Shown here: piece after piece, positions 10,256-20,126 of the stretch | Layout: each line of letters opens with the position of its first letter | How positions within the stretch are numbered: position 1 is the stretch's first letter | Assembly (NCBI GenBank): GCA_012862575.1 | Contig: BLSF01000005.1 | Span: 124,001 to 188,000 of the forward strand | Source: Parietichytrium sp. I65-24A | Taxonomy: Eukaryota; Sar; Bigyra; Thraustochytrida; Thraustochytriidae | Length of the DNA stretch: 64,000 bases | Reading direction: 5' to 3' | Position numbers and translations under genes: made by a program | Notes under the pieces: generated by a model | What the model saw: the letters and a program-made list of their open reading frames with translations, nothing else | Told to the model about the DNA's origin: nothing | Databases searched by the model: none

Positions 10256-13200
10256 ATGCGAGCGCGTGCTCGATCGAGGGAAAGGCGAAATGGGCGGGGC
10301 AGGTCTCAGGACGACCATGGCAAACGAAAGAAAGCGTCGGCGTTCGCGAGCGACGCGCAGCCGGCGAGGCGAATCGTGCTTAAAGACCGACTCCAGATCG
10401 ACTTGCCATTGTATCGAAAGCCGCACAAGTCTCCGACGGTGGAAAGGCATCGCACCGAGGTGCTGAGAATGCGGAGGGAGATGGCCGCGTCCACGATACA
10501 GCGCGCTTACAAGCATAAGCTGCTTGGGGAGAGCGGTAGCTTGACCAATTCGTTGCCAAACTTTTCTCTCAGCGAGGGATCCTCTCGCGAGCGGGGAAAC
10601 CCGGGCTGCCCTTCTGCCAAATTGGCGTGCAAAGGCATTTTGCTCACCATCCGGGCGTTGGCCAAATCTGGAGCAGCTGGCGAGGTCCATTTTTGCGCGG
10701 AGAGCGAGAGGACCATTGAGGAATGCATCGCGGAACTACGATCACTCCTCGGAACCGAGTATCGCGGGAACCAGGAGTACGAGGCGGACGGAGCGCTCTC
10801 TCCGAATGGCTTTTTGGAAAGCATCGACGCCAATGGAGCGTGGGAACGGTTCGAGGATCCAGACTCGGGGCACGAGTACTATTATAATTTTCACACCAAA
10901 GAAACCGCCTGGGCGCTGCCGGGTGGCCTTGAAAACCCAGAAACGAGCTCAGACTCCAAACTGCAAAAGCGAGGGGCTTCGCTGCGTATCGTTCGAGGTG
11001 GGGAGCGCTACGAAGACATCAAAGGGCAGATCGAAAAGGCAAAGGAAAGAAGCGAGAAAGAAAAGTCTTCACTTGAAGAAGAGCTACTTCGCCAACAAAG
11101 GAGAAATAAGGAGATTCGCAAGCTAAGGAAGGAGCTGGAGGAGCTGGGGAAGAATGACGAGGCCGAGTTGGCAGCCTTGCGGACAATTGTAAGAGAAGGG
11201 GCGGAGACGTCGGGCGACAGTATCGCGGAGAATGGCGAGACACCACAACGCTTACTCGGGGCACGAGACCAATCTGCCCGCGGGGTCCATTTTCACGAAC
11301 AAACGTCGTTCACTCCAAATAATAAGTCCATCGGCATGAAGGAGAGGGGTCTGAGCGTATTCGATGAGCTTGGAAGCACTGTCGAGCATTCATGGGCAAA
11401 CGGGGCCGACAGCGTCCGTCATATGTTTGAGGACTATGCCCAGGAGCTTGGATACGAGTCTGGGCGAATCGAATCTGCCGGGGAGGCGGTGGAGCCATCA
11501 GAACCATGGATTACCGAAGGCGCGCAAGGGGAAGGTGTTGCAGACACGTTTGAAGAGGAGTTTGAGACAAAGGAAGGTGAAGAAGGCAAAGATGGTGATG
11601 CTGAATCCTGGATGCGCTGCGAGCTTGGTGACGATCGCCCCTGGCCCGCGTGGAGCCGGTACTGTGATAAAGAAGGGGCCTTTGTTTATATCAACAATTA
11701 TGACGTGTTCCAAACAACGGAGGCACCAGAAGGTCTCGAATTCGCAGCCGAGGATGTGATGGGCGGTCCGTTGTTGAGGCTCGTCAAGCGAGCGCAGCGG
11801 AAGCATCGCAGATTACAGTCTGCCAAAATTGCATCGGCGCTCGTGGAAGAAAAGAAGAAGCGGTGGTCAAGGCACGTTGACCCTGACAGCAACCACTCAT
11901 ATTACTTTGACAGCCAAACTGGGGTGAGCCACTGGATCCTGCCAGATGGGGTAAGTGATAACTCGGTGTCCTCACTAAATCAAAAGACATCTAGCAAAGC
12001 TGAGCCAGACGATGACCTCGATCAGCTTTTGCAGCTGAGTTCTCGGCATCGCGAGAGCTACACAAGCAATGACGAAAGGAAAGTGCAAGAGGATGATGAC
12101 CTAGCAGAGCTCCTTCGATCCAGCAGTGGTGCGCAAGAAAATGTCAGCGTGAAGGGGAGCCAATCAGACGTTCCTGTTGCAAACAGCCTTGTAGAGGAGG
12201 CAGATATCACACGGTCAAAAAGTGTGGCAAGTGCCTCATCCCGAAAAGAGAGCGGGCAACGCAGTGTTGCGAGCGAAGTTAGTGATAAAGATGACTTGAG
12301 GCATGAAGACAGCTTTGCGAAGCTTGTGAGTAGTCCCAAGGACGGTATCGACATATTTGGCGAGCTGGCCGCGATGGCAGACTTGGACTTTGGCGAGAAC
12401 GAGCTCGGTGGTGTTTTAGGGGAGGGAGAGGGAGAGGGAGATGGCGATGGAGATGCAGAATATGCCCTTAACATTGACGACGAACTGGATTTCGATGCAG
12501 ACGGTATATCGCTTGGCTCGTTCGAGGCAGACGTCCGTGTTGAGGACGCAGCTGCAAATAGTACTCCCAAGACGGGTCCTTCTATTCTCGAAAGGCGAGG
12601 CTCAAGAGCGAGCCTGCTCATATCAGTCAACAATGCTGAAAGCGAAGGCGAGCTTCAAATTGAGGAAGGCCTCGACCTGGGGGCGCTGATGCTGGATGTA
12701 GAAGGCGATGAAGAGGCCAATGGATTTGACGAGAAGCATCTATGGGACCTCGTGAACTCTCGGGCGACCCCAACTGGACGGCAAGTTGGCGGCTGGATGG
12801 AGCGTCTCGACAATGGGAGTGGCGATGTATTTTTCCTCCATCTAGGCACTGGTGAGTGTAGATGGGACCCTCCGGAGGATTTTGAGCGAAGGGCCGGGCT
12901 GGGCAAGTCGAGGGCCTCTCAAGACGCTTGGGAACTTTTGACTACCCCCGAGAACGCAGATCTGTTTTACTACAACTTTGCAACCGGCTGGAGTATTTGG
13001 AATCGACCGCATTTGGATGTGCAGCGTGAAATCCCAAGGGTGATTTTGTCCTCCGAGTCGGCAGCAAACGAAGACTTGCAGAAGGAGCGGCTGTGGGAAA
13101 TCCTTCGTGAAACGGCAGCACCGATCAAAGAGCACGGCGGTTGGGTGCGTCTGGAGTCCAGGAAAGCGGGGGAGGCATTTTATTGCTCCACGGGGAGCCA

Positions 13201-13999
13201 GACATGCCAGTGGGAACAGCCGGAAGGATGGCGCGAGATGGAGGCTGTTGCCCTTGAAGAGGACGCAGAGAGCAAGAAAGAGCTGGATGTGCGAGAAGAG
13301 TCCTCAGAAGGGGGGAGCAAGCCAATATCCGTCAGTGCGCTGGCAAACACTCGAGTGTTTGTGAAGCGTTTGTCAGAGAAACGTCTGAAACGAAATTGGA
13401 GTTGTGTGATCTCTCCGCACGAGAAGTGCTTATTTGAGTTTAATTGGGAGGCTGGGGACGTCCGGAAGGCTCTAAATATGAATGCAAAACAAGTCAATCC
13501 GGTCCGCCGATTTTTGCTTCAAAACACGACAGCGGTTTCGGAAAGGGTGCATGTGGACGGTCCGGCTCAGCTGCCAGGTGGAACGAGACACTTGTGGGCA
13601 ATCCTGAGGGAACGAGCTGTGGAGACTGGCAGAGTGAGCGGAGCATGGGTAGAGTATTTTGACGAGCCCACTCGAGAGCTATTTTACGGTTCGAAAGACG
13701 GCTACAACTGGCAATGGGAACGGCCAAACGAAACGTTTGGATCACGGTCAATGGAGGTCGAAGGTGAGGAGGACGGAGGTTGGAAAACGATTCAAGGAGT
13801 GGGAGGAAGCAGTTTTTGGTACAACGAGGTCACTGGCGAGACAAAATACGTCAATCCGAAAGGAGACAGCGCGCCGGTGAATCGCGACATTGCGGAGAAG
13901 AGGCTAAGTGGAAACGCTTTAACCTCTCGCCCAGCGTTCCAAATCAACAAGAATGGAGAGGTAATGTCTCCAAAAGGCAAGAAACTCTTCACTTTTTAA
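10256..13999 (+). CDS. Multi-WW-domain protein with an IQ motif
   Basis: The ATG at 10256 gives 1247 residues; the upstream open frame starts only at a GTG. An IQ-like site lies at about 77-92 (ASTIQRAYKHKLL) and a coiled coil at about 255-315. WW-type modules (about 30 residues, two Trp plus a terminal Pro) are visible at about 194-226 (WERFEDPDSGHEYYYNF), 463-492 (degenerate), 535-564 (RWSRHVDPDSNHSYYFD), 845-874, 890-919, 961-991, 1129-1159 and 1174-1202. WW domains bind proline-rich ligands, so this is a probable scaffold with several binding sites. The middle is acidic, with an EGEGEGDGDGD run. WW plus IQ resembles ciliary or centrosomal scaffolds of the CEP164 type, but eight copies and no other landmark prevent an orthology call. 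Confidence 0.85.
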   Translation: MRARARSRERRNGRGRSQDDHGKRKKASAFASDAQPARRIVLKDRLQIDLPLYRKPHKSPTVERHRTEVLRMRREMAASTIQRAYKHKLLGESGSLTNSLPNFSLSEGSSRERGNPGCPSAKLACKGILLTIRALAKSGAAGEVHFCAESERTIEECIAELRSLLGTEYRGNQEYEADGALSPNGFLESIDANGAWERFEDPDSGHEYYYNFHTKETAWALPGGLENPETSSDSKLQKRGASLRIVRGGERYEDIKGQIEKAKERSEKEKSSLEEELLRQQRRNKEIRKLRKELEELGKNDEAELAALRTIVREGAETSGDSIAENGETPQRLLGARDQSARGVHFHEQTSFTPNNKSIGMKERGLSVFDELGSTVEHSWANGADSVRHMFEDYAQELGYESGRIESAGEAVEPSEPWITEGAQGEGVADTFEEEFETKEGEEGKDGDAESWMRCELGDDRPWPAWSRYCDKEGAFVYINNYDVFQTTEAPEGLEFAAEDVMGGPLLRLVKRAQRKHRRLQSAKIASALVEEKKKRWSRHVDPDSNHSYYFDSQTGVSHWILPDGVSDNSVSSLNQKTSSKAEPDDDLDQLLQLSSRHRESYTSNDERKVQEDDDLAELLRSSSGAQENVSVKGSQSDVPVANSLVEEADITRSKSVASASSRKESGQRSVASEVSDKDDLRHEDSFAKLVSSPKDGIDIFGELAAMADLDFGENELGGVLGEGEGEGDGDGDAEYALNIDDELDFDADGISLGSFEADVRVEDAAANSTPKTGPSILERRGSRASLLISVNNAESEGELQIEEGLDLGALMLDVEGDEEANGFDEKHLWDLVNSRATPTGRQVGGWMERLDNGSGDVFFLHLGTGECRWDPPEDFERRAGLGKSRASQDAWELLTTPENADLFYYNFATGWSIWNRPHLDVQREIPRVILSSESAANEDLQKERLWEILRETAAPIKEHGGWVRLESRKAGEAFYCSTGSQTCQWEQPEGWREMEAVALEEDAESKKELDVREESSEGGSKPISVSALANTRVFVKRLSEKRLKRNWSCVISPHEKCLFEFNWEAGDVRKALNMNAKQVNPVRRFLLQNTTAVSERVHVDGPAQLPGGTRHLWAILRERAVETGRVSGAWVEYFDEPTRELFYGSKDGYNWQWERPNETFGSRSMEVEGEEDGGWKTIQGVGGSSFWYNEVTGETKYVNPKGDSAPVNRDIAEKRLSGNALTSRPAFQINKNGEVMSPKGKKLFTF

Positions 14000-14384
14000 A
14001 CTTGGTTCCCGCAGGCCGCAGGGTTTGCACGTCAAATTTCTCACAATTGATTTCGTATTTTCCTATTTTTTTAAAATAATCCCCACTGTCCTTAAAAGTC
14101 GATCACCTCTCGTAGCGTCGCCATGAAATCAAAGCACAAAACACGAAAGACATGACTACAAAAAGAAAGGGAAGGTCGAAAAGAAAGCGAAATAGATTTT
14201 CATTCATGTTCAGGCATAAAAAATGGGCGAAATTTCTTTCATTCTATTGCAACCAACCGGGACGGGAAGCTGCGCCTAGTGCGCTGCCCCTGCGTCCGCG
14301 GCTGAAGACCCAAAGTGCAAGCATGTCCGACATCCATGCAACTAGTAGCAAAAAGGAGTCTGGACCAGGTTCAAGGCTCTGCTT
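14000..14384. other. Convergent 3' spacer
   Basis: 385 bp between the 3' ends of the WW and zinc-knuckle genes. It is AT-rich near 14040-14090 (TTTTTTTAAAATAAT), as expected for 3' UTR and polyadenylation signals. No gene is seen. Confidence 0.6.
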
Positions 14385-15566
14385 TTACTGCTGGGAGTTG
14401 AGCAGAGCCAAGGTGGCCTGCAAGGTAGCCAGGTTGCCAGCCTTGCCAGTGAGCAGGTCAATCAGCTGTTGCTGTTGCTGCTGTTGTTGCTGCTGCTGGA
14501 TCAGGGTGGTGGCTAGTGTGGCAGCTGCCAGGAGTGCAGAGTTGTTGTTGCTGTTGTGACTGGTGGTGGCCGAGTTTGATCCAAACTGCTGAGAAGCTAG
14601 CGCTCCGAAAGATGGGAGCTGCAAGCTTGGCATGGTCTGCTGTTGGTGGCTCTGGTTGGAAGCGGCGCTCAAAAGAACTGAGGCGTCCAAGAGAGATGGG
14701 GAAGGAAGGCGAGCTGGCTGGGCGGTGTGCACGCTAAGTGGCTGGATGATGGTCTCTGCAGCTGCACGCTTGCGCTCCTGAGTTCCGTGCTTGGCGCAGA
14801 AGACACTTCCGCCACGTGCGCTCTTGGTGCAAGTGTCCACAGTGCAGCGTCGGCCACCTCCGTGCTTTACGCAATGCGAAGTAGATCCCACAGCAGACTT
14901 TGTGCAGTTGTCAACGACGCAGCGCTTGCCCCCGCCGTGCGCGATGCAGTGATCAGTTGATCCGCGCGCAGCCTTGGTGCATCCCGCGGTCTTGCAGCGC
15001 TTGCCGCCTCCGTGCGCCTTGCAGTAGTCGGTGGATCCCTGCGCGGACTTTGTGCAGTTTGGAGAAGAGCAGCGCTTGCCGCCTCCATGCGCCTTGCAGC
15101 GCGCGGTACGTCCCTGTGCGGACTTGAAGCAGGACTCCACTTCGCAGAGCCTTCCGCTAGCGGACTTTGGGGTGGAGGCAGATGCAAAGAAGGAGTTGGA
15201 CCCGGAGCTGGTCGACCTTCCGCTGGGGGAGGTTGCCTCGGTGTGCTTGGTGCAGAGAGCAGTGCCGAACTTTTGTGGGAGCTCGCAGCCCTCGATGCAG
15301 CAGGACTGGGAAGGAGCGAAGAACTCCTCCTTCTTAGGCTCTGCTGCGAAGCTGTTGAACATTTTGTTGCCGGCGGCATTGTTGGCCTCTGGCATGGCAA
15401 AGTTGCTCCACTCGCCGATGTTGAGCGGCATGCACATGCGGCGCTTCTTGTAGCCATCCTCGGAGGACTTTGACTGCTCCTCCTCGACGTGCTCGAAGGC
15501 AGTTGAGATCGGCCTCTTGAAGAGGTTGATCGGGAAGGCTTTCTGGAAACCAGGTGCTGCGACCAT
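14385..15566 (-). CDS. WRKY19-like tandem Cys/His zinc-knuckle protein with polyQ
   Basis: The ATG at 15566 gives 393 residues; an upstream GTG adds eight. A divergent knuckle lies near 89-107. Five tandem 25-residue units follow (about 141-265). Each has the pattern C-x4-C-T-K-S-A-x-G-x2-x2-C-x2-H-G-G-G-K-R. The spacing suggests one zinc ion held by three Cys and one His per unit. Such arrays are often annotated as probable WRKY transcription factor 19 in stramenopiles, although no WRKY core is present. The C-terminus is Gln/Asn-rich, with a run of 11 Gln near 357-367 followed by LIDLLTGKAGNLATLQATLA, typical of activation or self-association regions. A nuclear nucleic-acid-binding role is inferred. 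Confidence 0.8.
   Translation of the reverse strand: MVAAPGFQKAFPINLFKRPISTAFEHVEEEQSKSSEDGYKKRRMCMPLNIGEWSNFAMPEANNAAGNKMFNSFAAEPKKEEFFAPSQSCCIEGCELPQKFGTALCTKHTEATSPSGRSTSSGSNSFFASASTPKSASGRLCEVESCFKSAQGRTARCKAHGGGKRCSSPNCTKSAQGSTDYCKAHGGGKRCKTAGCTKAARGSTDHCIAHGGGKRCVVDNCTKSAVGSTSHCVKHGGGRRCTVDTCTKSARGGSVFCAKHGTQERKRAAAETIIQPLSVHTAQPARLPSPSLLDASVLLSAASNQSHQQQTMPSLQLPSFGALASQQFGSNSATTSHNSNNNSALLAAATLATTLIQQQQQQQQQQQLIDLLTGKAGNLATLQATLALLNSQQ
14469..14500. repeat. CAA/CAG repeat encoding polyglutamine
   Basis: Mixed CAA and CAG codons on the minus strand within the zinc-knuckle gene encode 11 consecutive Gln. Mixed codons make the tract less prone to slippage than a pure repeat. Confidence 0.85.
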
Positions 15567-15873
15567 TTTCGCTGTGTGTTTCTTCTGCACGGACTTGTGC
15601 TGCTTGAGTCAGTCAGCTCCCGTCCTTCTTTGTCTTTTCCTTCTTGTTCTCTGATCTGACTTTCGTTCTTGTTGGCTTTCTTCTTCTTGTTGTTGTTGTT
15701 GTTGGCTTTGTTGTTCGCAGGGTCAGATCGGTGACTTGCCAAGTTCAGGGTTTGGGCGGAAGTCTGTCCCGTTTGTAAACTGCTCCAAGCACCTTCACCT
15801 TTCCAATTTTGTGTTCGCGGGCGTAGCCGACTGCTAGGCCCACTTTTGTGGCCGCTCGAGCTACTTGCGCTTC

Positions 15874-15901
15874 TTCCTTCCTTCCTTCCTTCCTTCCTTC
15901 C
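15874..15901. repeat. TTCC tetranucleotide microsatellite
   Basis: At least six consecutive TTCC units upstream of the zinc-knuckle gene, followed at 15946-16001 by a CT-rich tract. Confidence 0.9.
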
Positions 15902-18900
15902 ATTCTACGCACTATATACATGCAGTAAGAATTCTAGCATCCTATTCTCCTCCTCTCTCTCTCCATCTCTCTCCTCTCTCTCTCTCTCTCTCTCCTTCTC
16001 CTGCTGGTGTTGGAGTTGTTCTCACCGTTGCTGACTTTTGCCTTCCTTTCTCGACAAGCTGGCGTTTGGAGAGGGGGGAAACTGTGCTGGTTGGCAAGCA
16101 CATGGAAGGAATCTTTCCTGCTGCGCCTGTTCGACGAGTGCATCTTGTGCGCCGCCACTCATTGCCTACGCGAATCTCCCTGCCACCCCTCGTACCGTGG
16201 GCCAGCGCGCTGTCGTCTCCCGTATCTAGCACCAGCACCAGCACCAGCGTCAACGTCAAAGCACAAGTCGAAACAAAATTTAAATCAGACCATCAGACCA
16301 TCAGACGATGTTGTTGTTGCAATGTTCTGTTTTGACAGAGAATGTTTGAATGAAAAATGAATGAATCAATCAAAAATGAGAAGAAAGAGAGAGAAAAATT
16401 GCTGTTTTCGTTTTTAACTAAGACGGACGCAAAATTAACTGAAACCGCTAAGACGGCCACGCTTTCAGTGGTGATCTACACTCTATAAAAATTTACGTGG
16501 CAGAGAGAGAGAGAGAGAGAGAGGGAGAAGCTGCGCCATCCAAACGATTGGCACGATTGAGATAGGTGGTTGCGGATGGTTCTACTGATTAAGCGTATGT
16601 GCATGAGAGAGTTGAGACGAATGGAGAAATCTCCGTGCAGTTCCCTCCAATCAAACCGTCGGCGAGCACTCCGCACTGTGAGATAGATAGATAGATCTGA
16701 GAGGAGATGGAGATTACATTGCTATCATTTAGAGAGCTATGAGAGGGACGGCACGCTTCTCACATCTTCTCACTCGCTTACTCACTCACGCCACCACGAC
16801 CCTGACCGTGACCGTTCCTCTTCCGGCTTTCCGCCTCTTCCTCCACTCATCCACTCATCCGCCACGCTCCAATCACCACACAAACGTCAGGCTAATACTA
16901 CTAGCACCTACCTACCCAGGAGGAGGAAGGAGGGAGCTCCTACCGCTTTCTCCTATTCATGGCGTGAGGGGTCATAGGAACAAATTCTCTCCTCTCTCCC
17001 GCCTCCGTCCTTCTCCTCACTCACAGCACGTCGGGCCCCTTCCTTTCCCGCGGATTTCTCCCTCCACACTTTTCCGTGAGAGATTCGAGAGAATGAATCC
17101 GTGATTCAGAACCAAAACGCTACGTAGTGTTAAAAGTCCTGGTACCAGTACTCGAGGGGCTCGAAGGCATGAAGTACGGAGGACTAGCTTTTGGCTGTGA
17201 CCGAGTTCTGAGCATTTTGTCTCTCTTTTTTTTTTTTTTTGGCTGCGCATTGAATGAAATCAAAATATAATAGAGGGCGCTTTGATGCCTGTTGCTGCTT
17301 GCAGACAGACTGAGAGTGTGTCGAATGCACAAAATGAGAACACACAATTTCAAACATCAAGAGTCATTGCTGTTGAAAATTCAGAAGAAGAGAACAGCGC
17401 ATCTCAACATTCGTTTAAAAAAGGAAGAGATTCCAAGCCACTCAATCGCACTTCTTCTTTCTCTCTTGTCCATCTTGATTCTACCCAAACACCTAACTAT
17501 TAATTAGTAGTTCAAGTTACAGTTGGCCATTTGCCAGGTCACTTCTACCTGCCACCACCCTCAAGTGGTGCATGGCGCAGGCGCAGCTGTAGGGATAGAT
17601 ACTTCCATCTGTAAGAGTGGCATGGTGTGAGCTGCGAGGAACACGCGAGGAATTAATTTCTTAACTCCTGTTGAGAGAGAAGGGAAACCAGACACAGACA
17701 ACACAGACAATGAGAAAATCTCATTCACGCCACTTCCGTACCGACCGTGAGCGCTCAGTACCATACAGTGCTCTCAGTAGCGCCTACGCAGTGCGCAATC
17801 GGAAACGAAGCTGCAATCCTAACAGTCCGAGCACCGCGACAGTAGCGGAACCAATAGCGCACTTGGGAATGATGTGCAATGATGTGAACGCTTCCCTTCC
17901 AACTGCCAATCGTTCGTTTTCGCTTTTTATCTTGCTCTAAACCAGGAAATCAGGAGCGAACGAGAGAAATAAGCTCTCACTTGCGCTTTCCGTTCATTAT
18001 GGGCATGAAATACCAACCTCAATGAGTAAAACCAAAGATGACAAAGAAGAAAGAATGAGTGCACAGAGGATGATGAATGAATAGACATGCGGAAGAGGAG
18101 AAAGAGAAAAGAATTGACCATTCCGGCGGAAGGAAGGAGGGGAGAAGGCAGGAAAGTTGGGAAACAAACAGATGATCACAAATTCACATCAACTTTGTGA
18201 CCTGACTGGTCTCCAGTGAAACGCTCTACTGCCTCACCAACATTTACTATAGACTCCGTACACACGCTGCTGGCGATTCGAAGCTTCCGAGCAAAGATTT
18301 GGCACGTGAAGCTTGCCTTCCGGTCGCTACCATTCGCTAATACATCCTTAAGATTCGCCTACGTCAAGCGTTGGTGCATCCGTTCAGCGCGATCTGGACG
18401 ATACTAACACTGTGATATTTACTGCTATGCGGTGCCGTCGGGAACGGCTAGAGTTCTAGACGAGCAACTAACAGCTCATACTGACTCATGTGTGGACTTG
18501 GCGAGCGAGAAGACGGCTAGGAATCTGCCGTATCTCTCAAGATGCAGTTTGTGCTAGTGAGCGGGGTTATTAGTTTAAGGTAGCGATTGTAGTGAGAGGG
18601 CGGGCGTAGACATTTCGTGTGAATTTCGAAGACCTAGGCACGGCTTGGAGAACTCGTAGTACGTACGAGAAGAGGAAAAAGAAAAGCTGGGCAAAAATAC
18701 GCGCCGAATCGGAGCTGATAGTTGGAGAAACCCGGGAAAACGTCAACAGCAAAGGTTGCGATGATATTTCAGACAAGAGTGCGGACCATGCGCTTTCCGC
18801 TCCAAACAGCTACCTTGCTTGCTCGCTCTCTGTCTACTACAGACTCGCTTCTAGCAGCTAGAGAGAGAGCAGCGCGAGCGAAGAATCAATCAATACACTC

Positions 18901-19887
18901 ACCTGGAGCAACCTCAGCACAGCTTTTGCGGAGAGTCGGGCGAGTCGCGAATTCGATGCAGAAAGCGTCAACTCTACGAGCAGAACCACAAGCATGCCGG
19001 GATTAGGATTCGCTCAAGTAGCGCTCTCTTGGACACTGTGCGCTACGCGAAGCCTATTGCTTTGCTACCTACGCACCCCGGACAGTAGACTCACTTCCTA
19101 CGCCCCGTCGGCCTGGAATAGACCTTCTGCCAGCCACTCACTGGCCGTGTGTGTAGGCAATAGAGCGGTGAGGTACGGGTAACTTGGCAACTTTCATGCT
19201 TATTGGCCCAACAGGCAGAGCCCTCTGCACTCTCTGCACCTGCAAATGAATAGACGGATAGATGGATAGAGATAGACGGACGCGATGGGATTTTTGAAAG
19301 ATTCGTTTCGCAACTGCAACGATGACCGCAGCCGGTTAAACATAGGTTATGTTCATGTTCATTTCAGTACCATTGAGAATGGATGAGTTTGGACGATTGC
19401 ATGGGAGTTCATTGGGCCCTGGGCCTTGGGCCTCTGGGCGCGTCGAGTGAAATGAACATGGTGAAATCGGCGATGGGAAATGTGACGAATGACGAGAAAT
19501 AGACGGAGTCTTCGTGACACTCACTTTGATGGGATCAATCCAATTCCACAAGCAGAGCAAAGACTTGTCTTTCTTGACGACTGCTCGAAACAACTCTTTT
19601 CAGAATGGTCTTGTCAGTTGAAGTTTTCCTTTTCATCAAAACCTGCGTTGGTGGACCGACGAATGGTGCTGTTGGTGACCTCCCTCGCAGCCGCCCTAGT
19701 CCGAACTGCCCCAGGACTATGGCGAACTACTGTACGCTGCGCAGTTGGCAGGAGGCGATGGGAAGTCTCGAGCGTCCTTTGCACTTTCACCACCCACGTG
19801 CGGTGCCGAGCCGCATTGTGTGAATTTGCGATGGGAGTTCACATGTGCTGCCCGGGCTTTGCACAACGTGTGGTGAGTAGACCTGTC

Positions 19888-19925
19888 GGTTGTGAAAGTT
19901 GTGAAAGTTGTGAAAGTTGTGAAAG
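19888..19925. repeat. Tandem 9-mer GTTGTGAAA x4
   Basis: Four perfect copies inside the gene-poor region. They lie within the open frame 19489-19977, where they would encode CES repeats. That argues against the frame being a conserved gene. Confidence 0.9.
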
Positions 19926-20099
19926 CGGGTGCTCTCTTGATCCAAACGAACTGCGATTTCGATTGAACTTGGCCTGACAGTGAATTCTGGAGGCAGCATC
20001 TCTGGGCTCTGGACGGGCAATGAACTCAATAAACGCAGCTCTCGGCATGTGATGCCTGCGCCGCGTTCCGGCGGTAGCCTTTTCCACCGGAAACGAGGA

Positions 20100-20126
20100 T
20101 TCCATCCATCCATCCATCCATCCATC
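20100..20126. repeat. CATC tetranucleotide microsatellite
   Basis: Six CATC units in the gene-poor region. Confidence 0.9.

Noticed and set aside
14867-15742. 291-codon minus-strand frame
   Set aside because: Alternate-frame shadow of the zinc-knuckle gene, created by its repeats; starts at a non-ATG codon.
17285-17503. 72-codon ATG frame rich in Ser, Asn and Glu
   Set aside because: Protein-like composition but short, isolated and without a domain.
19489-19977. 162-codon plus-strand frame
   Set aside because: Runs through a 9-mer microsatellite (Cys-Glu-Ser repeats) and shows no domain.
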